A stretch of 8,951 nt of DNA from AC-51 sp036265325 (GTDB taxonomy: Bacteria > Actinomycetota > UBA4738 > HRBIN12), in assembly GCA_036265325.1 (NCBI GenBank), contig DATAPH010000077.1, positions 1 to 8,951 of the forward strand, given 5' to 3'. Positions 1-3,888 of this stretch are shown one piece after another. Made by a program: the position numbers and the translations under genes. Positions within the stretch are counted from its first letter, which is position 1. Every line of letters begins with the position of its first letter. The notes beneath the pieces were generated by a model that was given only the letters and a program-made list of their open reading frames with translations, was not told the origin of the DNA and did not search any database.

Positions 1-1098
1 ATGCGCGGCGTCCGCGTCGATCCCCGCTCACGCACGGCGCGGGCCGAGGGCGGCGCGACGATCGGCGACTTCAACGCGGCGACCCACGCATTCGGCCTCG
101 CCACCACCGGCGGCATCATCTCGACGACGGGGATCTCCGGGCTGACGCTCGGCGGCGGCATCGGCTACCTCGCGCGCGGCCACGGGCTCTCGCTCGACAA
201 CCTGATCTCGGCCGATGTGATCACCGCCGACGGCCGGTTCGTCGTCGTGAGCAGCAAGGAGCACGAGGACCTCTTCTGGGCGCTCCGCGGCGGCGGCGGC
301 AACTTCGGCGCGGTCACCGCCCTCGAGTTCCGGCTCCATCCCGTGGACATGATCTACGGCGGACCGATGTTCTTCGAGCTCGAGGACGCCCGTGACGTGC
401 TGAGCTGGTACCGCGAGTACATCGCCGATGCACCCGAGGCGTTCGGCGGGTTCCCCGCGTTCCAGATCGCGCCGCCGCTGCCGTTCATCCCGGAAGATCG
501 TCACGGCGACACGTTCCTGGCGTTCGTGGCGTGCTGGTCGGGCCCGATCGAGCAGGGCGAGTCGGCCCTCAAGCCGATCCACGACGTCGCGCCGGTGGTC
601 GCCGAGCACGTCGGCGCGATGCCCTACCCGACGCTCAACGGTGCGTTCGACGCACTCGTCCCGCCGGGGCTGCAGCATTACTGGAAGGCGAACTTCGTCA
701 CCGAGCTGAGCGACGACATGATCGACGCCCATCTGCAGCACGGGCCGAACGTGCCGGTGGTCAACTCCACCGTGCACATCTATCCGATCAACGGCGCGGT
801 ACACCGGGTCGGCGCGACCGAGACCGCCTTCGCACACCGAGAGGCGAACTTCGCCACCGTGATCGCAGGCATGTGGCCCGATCCCGCCGACAACGAGAAG
901 AACATCGAGTGGGTCAAGGGCTACTACGCTGCGACCGCGCCGCTGTCGGAGCCAGGCGGCTACGTCAACTTCATGGCCGGAGACGACCAGGGCCGGATCA
1001 AACAGAACTACGGCGTCAACTACGAACGCCTGGTCGAGGTCAAGCGAACCTGGGACCCCGACAACCTGTTCCACCTGAACCAGAACATCGCGCCCTAA
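1..1098 (+). CDS. FAD-linked oxidase, berberine-bridge-enzyme-like (5' end missing)
   Basis: The visible 365 codons are the C-terminal part of a PCMH-type FAD-binding oxidase. Such enzymes oxidise alcohols, sugars or secondary metabolites using FAD and O2. The second half of the FAD domain is seen in TGISGLTLGGGIGYLARGHG (residues 43-62), GLSLDNL and WALRGGGGNFGAVTALEFRL (residues 93-112). The BBE C-terminal domain is seen in NYGVNYERL and the ending WDPDNLFHLNQNIAP. Family members run about 450-470 aa, so roughly 80-100 N-terminal residues, with the pyrophosphate-binding RGGGH-type motif, lie before the window. The ATG at base 1 is therefore internal. In bicovalent members a Cys precedes the TxGxxGxxLGGG stretch. 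Here the stretch reads GGIISTTG with no Cys, so a 6-S-cysteinyl FAD bond is unlikely. Substrate unknown. The stop is TAA at 1096-1098, and no hairpin terminator follows. Confidence 0.93.
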   Translation: MRGVRVDPRSRTARAEGGATIGDFNAATHAFGLATTGGIISTTGISGLTLGGGIGYLARGHGLSLDNLISADVITADGRFVVVSSKEHEDLFWALRGGGGNFGAVTALEFRLHPVDMIYGGPMFFELEDARDVLSWYREYIADAPEAFGGFPAFQIAPPLPFIPEDRHGDTFLAFVACWSGPIEQGESALKPIHDVAPVVAEHVGAMPYPTLNGAFDALVPPGLQHYWKANFVTELSDDMIDAHLQHGPNVPVVNSTVHIYPINGAVHRVGATETAFAHREANFATVIAGMWPDPADNEKNIEWVKGYYAATAPLSEPGGYVNFMAGDDQGRIKQNYGVNYERLVEVKRTWDPDNLFHLNQNIAP

Positions 1099-1159
1099 CG
1101 GGGACGATGGATGACCTTCGATGATCGCCCCGTAGACGAGGTCGGGATCGCCTTCGATC

Positions 1160-1165
1160 TAGAGT
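1160..1165 (+). promoter_or_regulatory. Candidate -10 box for a leaderless transcript
   Basis: TAGAGT fits the actinobacterial TANNNT -10 pattern and ends 6 nt before the ATG at 1172. The downstream gene has no Shine-Dalgarno at usable distance, so a leaderless mRNA starting at or near the ATG is plausible. No good -35 hexamer is visible. The stretch before it carries CCTTCGAT twice (1115-1122 and 1151-1158), which might be a regulator site. Confidence 0.4.
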
Positions 1166-1171
1166 CGGTGC

Positions 1172-1564
1172 ATGAACGAACGAACGCGTGTCTGGCCGCT
1201 GCGCCGCGTCGCAACGCGCTTCGTGGATCCGATCCTGCGTCCGCTTGCCGGGCGGCTCCCCACCTTCGGAATCGTCGAGCACCGAGGACGGACAACCGGG
1301 CGGCGCTACCGCACACCGGTCAACGTGTTCCGCCGCGGCGACACGTTCTTGTTCTTCCTCACGTACGGCTCAGACGTGCAGTGGGTGAAGAACGTCCTCG
1401 CGGCAGGCGACTGCGCGATCGAGACGCGGAGCGAGACGCTCACGCTCGTCGACCCGCAGCTGATCACCGACCCCGAGCTCGGACCCGCTCACCCGATCGC
1501 GCGGTTCGTGGAGCGCCGTCTTGCGGGCGCGACCCAGTACCTGCGGATGCGCGCCTCGGACTGA
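1172..1564 (+). CDS. Deazaflavin (F420)-dependent nitroreductase-family protein, DDN/DUF385
   Basis: This 130-aa protein fits the usual 120-150 aa length of the DDN/PF04075 family, split-beta-barrel proteins that bind coenzyme F420H2 and reduce varied substrates in actinobacteria. Family features are the strand-turn-strand FGIVEHRGRTTGRRYRTPV (residues 32-50), the hydrophobic strand DTFLFFLTYGSDVQWVKNVL (residues 57-76) containing the characteristic WVKNVLAAG, and a following beta segment AIETRSETLTL. The N-terminal helix carries Arg and Pro residues typical of the family and has no signal peptide. Start choice: the ATG at 1172 is the first in frame giving the family N-terminus, and it sits just after a TANNNT box. 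It lies 73 nt behind the FAD oxidase, possibly co-transcribed. The physiological substrate cannot be told. F420 use is inferred from the family. Confidence 0.88.
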   Translation: MNERTRVWPLRRVATRFVDPILRPLAGRLPTFGIVEHRGRTTGRRYRTPVNVFRRGDTFLFFLTYGSDVQWVKNVLAAGDCAIETRSETLTLVDPQLITDPELGPAHPIARFVERRLAGATQYLRMRASD

Positions 1565-1570
1565 GTCCGA
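1556..1570. repeat. 15-bp palindrome over the stop codon of the DDN-family gene
   Basis: TCGGACT and AGTCCGA are exact 7-bp inverted repeats around one central G. They contain the TGA stop at 1562-1564. As RNA only about five pairs with a small loop could form, and no T-run follows, so it is a weak terminator at best. It could equally be a protein-binding site or chance. Confidence 0.45.
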
Positions 1571-1920
1571 GTGGGCGATGCCAGTCGGCTCCGTCTGCCT
1601 CTCTCTCGATGGCTTGCGCGGGGTTACCGGGCAGGATGCTGGCACAGCATCTGGGGGGTTTAAAGACGCGAACTACCTGCTGATTCGACTGCGTCCACAG
1701 AGCAGTACTACGGTCGCATCTCCCCGATGGCCAAGAACCACGTCGCCGCCACCTTCCCGTGAGGCGGTTGATCCTCTCGGTGATGATCTTTGCCGTCGTC
1801 TCGGCGGCGACGGTTCAGGCCGTCCTCGCGTGGAGCCTGCACACCTACCGTTAGCGTGGTGCGCGAAACGCTCACAGAAACACTCACCGGCCGAGGTGGC
1901 TCCCGAGGCATCGCAACGAA
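1565..1920. other. 356-nt gap between the DDN-family and GNAT genes
   Basis: No sizeable convincing gene lies here. The stretch holds a 6-bp perfect inverted repeat with a 5-nt spacer (GATGCT/AGCATC, 1635-1651) followed by a G-run and TTTAAA, a frame open from 1664 to 1762 with its only ATG at 1727 (11 codons), and a 31-codon hydrophobic frame at 1759-1854 listed separately. Open frames on the + strand across 1521-1928 and on the - strand across 1708-2340 have arginine/serine-rich compositions typical of shadow frames. The GNAT promoter should lie in 1860-1920 but no clear -35/-10 pair is visible. Confidence 0.5.
1759..1854 (+). CDS. Possible 31-aa single-helix membrane peptide
   Basis: A GTG-started frame of 31 codons encodes two arginines, then about 20 mostly hydrophobic residues (LILSVMIFAVVSAATVQAVL), then WSLHTYR and a TAG stop. 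That is a positive-inside N-terminus, one membrane helix and a short polar tail. Its GTG overlaps the TGA of an 11-codon frame starting at ATG 1727 (GTGA overlap at 1759-1762), an arrangement seen in translationally coupled pairs. Against it, neither start has a clear Shine-Dalgarno, the frame is short and no homolog comes to mind. An internal ATG at 1783 could also serve as start. It could be a real small membrane protein, a leader peptide or a chance frame. Confidence 0.25.
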   Translation: MRRLILSVMIFAVVSAATVQAVLAWSLHTYR

Positions 1921-2511
1921 ATGACTGACGAGCATCTTGCGACGCGCATCGAGGTCTTCCCCGAGGCCAAGGTTCCCCTTGCGCTGCGAACGCAGATGGT
2001 CGCGCTGCAGGACCAAGCGTGGCCGGCGGATGTGCCGAGCGGTCCGGAGCCCTGGCACGATCCGGCTCTGGCCCCGACCTCGATGCTGCTCGTCCAGTCG
2101 GACGGGCGCGTCCTGGCCGCGCTCGACATCCTGTCGAAAGACATCGATCACGCGGGCGAGCGCTGGTCGGTCTCGGGATTGTCGGCGGTCGTCACGGACG
2201 CGTCGGTTCGGAACGCAGGGCACGGCGGTCGCCTCGTGTCGGCCGCGCGTGCACGCATCGGTTCGAGCGGCGCGGATCTCGGTCTGTTCACGTGTGACGC
2301 GCCGCTGCGCTCCTTCTACGAACGGGCCGGATGGGAGCACCTCGCCGGCACCTTCCTGATCGGCGGCACACCCGAGGACCCGTACCCGAGCGACACGCTG
2401 GCGAAGGTCACGCTCGGCGGCTTCTTCACGGATCGCGCCGTGGATGCTCGGGAGGCCTTCGTCGGCGCCCGGATCGCGCTGTACCCCGGCGTGATCGATC
2501 GGCTCTGGTGA
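1921..2511 (+). CDS. GNAT-family N-acetyltransferase
   Basis: A 196-aa protein with the GNAT fold, which transfers acetyl from acetyl-CoA to an amine. Motif A is the strand GLSAVVTDASV (residues 86-96) followed by the pyrophosphate loop RNAGHGGRL (97-105), matching R/Q-x-x-G-x-G/A, and the helix VSAARARI. Motif B is in SFYERAGWEHLAG (131-143). The central beta strands SMLLVQSDGRVLAALDIL (54-71) complete the core. The layout resembles the aminoglycoside 2'-N-acetyltransferase type, but nothing proves such a substrate, and small-molecule or peptide acetylation is equally possible. The ATG at 1921 gives a full N-terminal helix. The best upstream purine stretch (GAGG, 1905-1908) is about 12 nt away, a weak ribosome site. 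It converges with the cysteine-rich gene, leaving 24 nt between stops and no strong terminator. Confidence 0.85.
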   Translation: MTDEHLATRIEVFPEAKVPLALRTQMVALQDQAWPADVPSGPEPWHDPALAPTSMLLVQSDGRVLAALDILSKDIDHAGERWSVSGLSAVVTDASVRNAGHGGRLVSAARARIGSSGADLGLFTCDAPLRSFYERAGWEHLAGTFLIGGTPEDPYPSDTLAKVTLGGFFTDRAVDAREAFVGARIALYPGVIDRLW

Positions 2512-2535
2512 TCAAGCTCGTTGGCTAGGCGAGAT

Positions 2536-2721
2536 CTATGCGACCGTCTTCACCTCGGGGTCGCACAGGCACGTGCCATCGAAGCCAGGGTCGGGATCGG
2601 AGCAGACGATCCCGATGTGGGTGTACCCGCAGTCGCGACAGCGTTCACACACCGCGCACTGGCGGATGACGGGCGCGTCGAGGCGCTCATCGGGCTTCGG
2701 CACATCCAAGACTCGGTCCAT
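2536..2721 (-). CDS. Small cysteine-rich, probably zinc-binding protein
   Basis: A 61-aa protein with seven cysteines. Four are spaced exactly three apart in CAVCERCRDC (C22, C25, C28, C31), followed by H35, C40, C51 and C53 (CLCDP). Such spacing suggests a zinc ribbon/knuckle or another metal site. There is no signal peptide or membrane segment, so it is probably cytosolic. Start choice: the frame can be extended to a GTG at 2730, but a very strong Shine-Dalgarno (GGAGGTGA, 2734 to 2727) sits 5 nt before the ATG at 2721, which settles the start there and makes the GTG part of the ribosome site. It is transcribed alone, convergent with the GNAT gene and downstream of the RTX gene terminator. 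I do not recognise a named family, and the function is unknown. Confidence 0.7.
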   Translation of the reverse strand: MDRVLDVPKPDERLDAPVIRQCAVCERCRDCGYTHIGIVCSDPDPGFDGTCLCDPEVKTVA

Positions 2722-2726
2722 GATGC

Positions 2727-2734
2727 TCACCTCC
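2727..2734 (-). promoter_or_regulatory. Strong ribosome binding site deciding the cysteine-rich gene start
   Basis: On the - strand GGAGGTGA is followed by GCATC and then ATG at 2721. It matches most of the anti-Shine-Dalgarno with ideal spacing and excludes the GTG at 2730 as the true start. Confidence 0.75.
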
Positions 2735-2795
2735 GTGCGGTTCTTCGATCCAGGATGTGAACGCAGGAAACCGCAGCCAAGGGCCGAACGACCCT

Positions 2796-2819
2796 AGAGA
2801 GCCGGGACTCGGGCTCTCT
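2796..2819. terminator. Hairpin between the RTX and cysteine-rich genes
   Basis: AGAGAGCC (2796-2803) pairs perfectly with GGCTCTCT (2812-2819) around an 8-nt loop. It lacks a T-tract on either strand. It may be a second, back-up terminator behind the hairpin at 2838-2864, or an upstream element of the cysteine-rich gene, which begins at 2721 on the - strand. Confidence 0.45.
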
Positions 2820-2837
2820 CCCACAGGCGCGAACGAA

Positions 2838-2864
2838 GGAGGCCCCGATCGAGTCGGGGCCTCC
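2838..2864 (-). terminator. Rho-independent-type terminator of the RTX gene
   Basis: An 11-bp perfect stem (GGAGGCCCCGA with TCGGGGCCTCC) encloses a 5-nt loop TCGAG. Read on the - strand, it lies 27 nt after the RTX stop codon and is followed by TTCGTTCG, a modest T-rich tail. The + strand tail is less T-rich, so it mainly serves the - strand gene. Confidence 0.8.
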
Positions 2865-2891
2865 GTACTGCCGTTGCTCTAAGCACGTGGA

Positions 2892-3551
2892 TCAGGACTG
2901 CGTGTTCTCGTCACCCTGGCAGTCGTCGTTCTGGGTGTCCGTCGCCACGCACGTCGCCGTGTCGTCGCCGCCGCCGCCGTTCTCGACGTCATCGCCGGTT
3001 CCGCCGTTGAGATCATCGGAACCCTGGTCGCCTTGGAGGGTGTCGTCGCCACCGTTCCCATCGAGGGTGTCGTTGCCGTCGTCGCCCTCCAGGTCGTCGG
3101 CGCCGTCGCCACCAGAGAGGGTGTCGTTGCCGTCGCCACCGTCGAGGGAGTCGTCGCCGTCGTCGCCCTGGAGGTCGTCGGCGCCCGTGTTCCCGTCGAG
3201 CGTGTCCGCACCCGCCCCACCGATCAGCAGGTCGGGGCCACCGCCGCCGGCCAGGTGGTCGCTCCCGCCGCCGCCGCAGATCACGTCGTGGCCGCCGCCG
3301 CCGTGCACGACGTCATTGCCGCCGAGCGCGACGATCACGTCGTCGCCCGACGTGCCGTCGATGACGTCCCCACCGGATGTTCCGACGATGGTTGCAGCCA
3401 AACCGTGGCAACTGGGACCGCCGGGCGAACCCGTTGCGGCGTTGGCGTGCGGTATCGCGCCGAGGCGGATCGCCGTGTACAGCATGCCCAGGATCACCAC
3501 CGCGGCGAACCGCGTGGTCCTGGACCGTGAGAGTCTCGCGACTCCGGTCAT
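2892..3551 (-). CDS. Secreted RTX-repeat calcium-binding protein
   Basis: A 219-aa protein. Residues 1-38 look like a Sec signal peptide: basic n-region with several Arg, hydrophobic core FAAVVILGMLYTAIRLGAI, cleavage probably after HANA (38). Residues 57-200 are sixteen consecutive nonapeptides of the RTX type GGxGxDxhx (for example GGDGNDTLS), which wind into a parallel beta roll binding Ca2+ between turns. The last third shows a higher-order 27-residue period (from about 123, 150 and 177). Four cysteines lie at or beyond the roll ends or within it (C48, C92, C201, C211). There is no lipase, protease or toxin domain, and no type I secretion C-terminal signal is recognised. The Sec signal suggests ordinary export and a structural or matrix role. 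The start is fixed by AAGGAG 6 nt before ATG 3551. It is preceded by a probable c-di-GMP riboswitch and promoter and followed by a terminator, so it is a one-gene unit. Confidence 0.88.
   Translation of the reverse strand: MTGVARLSRSRTTRFAAVVILGMLYTAIRLGAIPHANAATGSPGGPSCHGLAATIVGTSGGDVIDGTSGDDVIVALGGNDVVHGGGGHDVICGGGGSDHLAGGGGPDLLIGGAGADTLDGNTGADDLQGDDGDDSLDGGDGNDTLSGGDGADDLEGDDGNDTLDGNGGDDTLQGDQGSDDLNGGTGDDVENGGGGDDTATCVATDTQNDDCQGDENTQS
2952..3383 (-). repeat. RTX nonapeptide-coding tandem array, 16 x 27 bp
   Basis: The array encodes residues 57-200 of the RTX protein. The 27-bp period comes from the nine-residue protein repeat. Units are diverged at DNA level, with 81-bp units more alike than neighbours, which suggests growth by duplication of three-repeat blocks. 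On the + strand it reads as runs of GTCGTCGCC-like triplets. Confidence 0.85.
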
Positions 3552-3562
3552 CTCCTGCTCCT

Positions 3563-3646
3563 TTCGGTAGCTGAGCTACCTCGGGGGGTGCCGAGGCCTC
3601 TCGCTTTGCGCCCCCGCCTCGCGACGGGTTTGCCCTTTCGTGGATC
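3563..3646 (-). promoter_or_regulatory. Probable class I cyclic-di-GMP riboswitch (GEMM-I)
   Basis: The untranslated leader of the RTX gene carries the conserved blocks of the GEMM-I aptamer in order: AAAGGGCAAACC (3638 to 3627), a hairpin CCCGTC/GGCGGG capped by the GNRA tetraloop GCGA (3628 to 3613), GCGCAAAGC (3611 to 3603), a second hairpin CCTCGG/CCGAGG with a 6-nt loop (3596 to 3579), and GGTAGCTCAGCTACCG (3580 to 3565), close to the Vc2-type 3' block GGUAGC...UUACC. Bases matching the known ligand contacts G20, A47 and C92 appear to be G3634, A3607 and C3567. The retained G at position 20 favours c-di-GMP over cGAMP. The Shine-Dalgarno AAGGAG (3563 to 3558) directly abuts the aptamer's 3' strand, suggesting control of translation start. 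The GGTAGC/GCTACC 6-bp hairpin could be the alternative fold. Identified by eye from motif order. Confidence 0.83.
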
Positions 3647-3651
3647 TGCGG

Positions 3652-3681
3652 GTTATACGAACGAGCGGAGAAAAGGGTCAT
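3652..3681 (-). promoter_or_regulatory. Promoter of the riboswitch–RTX transcript
   Basis: On the - strand a -35-like ATGACC (3681 to 3676), an 18-nt spacer and a -10 TATAAC (3657 to 3652) are seen. A start about 7 nt on, near 3645, would begin the transcript almost exactly at the first base of the riboswitch aptamer, which supports both calls. Confidence 0.6.
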
Positions 3682-3838
3682 GCCTTCGACGGGTGATTTC
3701 TTTTCGGCCGTCGTGCACGCCAAACGGTCCCCCGCTGGAACCGAAAGAACTCCCCGGAGCGCTCCTGAGGAGCTCGCGCTCGCGGAGCGTCGCAAACCTG
3801 AGCTCCTGTTCCACATGAACGAGAACATCGCGCCGTAA
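3680..3838 (+). pseudogene. 52-codon frame ending in a copy of a BBE-type oxidase C-terminus (gene remnant)
   Basis: The frame opens at ATG 3680 and ends with TAA at 3836-3838. Its last 11 residues, LLFHMNENIAP, nearly repeat the C-terminus LFHLNQNIAP of the FAD oxidase at the window start. In DNA, 3805-3840 matches 1065-1100 at 33 of 36 positions, stop codon and two following bases included. The residues before (SAPEELALAERRKPE) keep at most a faint trace of the BBE RLVEVKRxxDP helix, and the N-terminal half matches nothing I know. A GGAG lies 9 nt before the ATG (3667-3670), within the RTX promoter spacer on the other strand, and a strong hairpin follows 2 nt after the stop. Most likely it is the stump of a deleted or decayed second oxidase gene. 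A new small gene built on that stump is the alternative. Confidence 0.5.
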
Positions 3839-3840
3839 CG

Positions 3841-3866
3841 AAGGGCCCGCCGTGTGGCGGGCCCTT
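3841..3866. terminator. Strong hairpin terminator between convergent units
   Basis: AAGGGCCCGCC (3841-3851) pairs perfectly over 11 bp with GGCGGGCCCTT (3856-3866) around the loop GTGT. It starts 2 nt after the stop of the oxidase remnant on + and 22 nt after the stop of the large secreted gene on -, so it can end transcription from both sides. Neither side has a long T-tract, as is common for terminators in GC-rich actinobacteria. Confidence 0.8.
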
Positions 3867-3888
3867 CTGCGCACCAAGCGCCGTCAAC

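Noticed and set aside
28..1074. 348-codon open frame on the - strand
   Set aside because: It is antisense to the FAD oxidase, rich in Arg, Asp and Val with no domain, as expected from GC-rich codon bias. The + strand frame carries clear family motifs.
1635..1670. Inverted repeat plus G-run and TTTAAA as a terminator or tRNA-like element
   Set aside because: The stem is only 6 bp with no T-tract, and no tRNA arms or T-loop sequence are present.
1111..1683. 190-codon + strand frame over the DDN-family gene
   Set aside because: Arg/Pro-rich alternative frame. The 1172-1564 frame has the DDN-family motifs.
2722..2730. GTG at 2730 as start of the cysteine-rich protein
   Set aside because: The GTG is part of the GGAGGTGA ribosome site that serves the ATG at 2721.
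2952..3383. Regular 27-bp repeats resembling a CRISPR or minisatellite
   Set aside because: Units are directly adjacent without spacers, diverged, and in frame with RTX nonapeptides in a protein with a signal peptide.
2887..3570. 227-codon Ser/Pro-rich + strand frame
   Set aside because: It is the antisense of the RTX repeats. The low-complexity SPP/PSS pattern results from the Gly-Asp codons on the other strand.
3313..3828. 171-codon - strand frame across the riboswitch region
   Set aside because: It overlaps the riboswitch, promoter and RTX start in another frame, has Arg-rich low-information sequence and no start signals.
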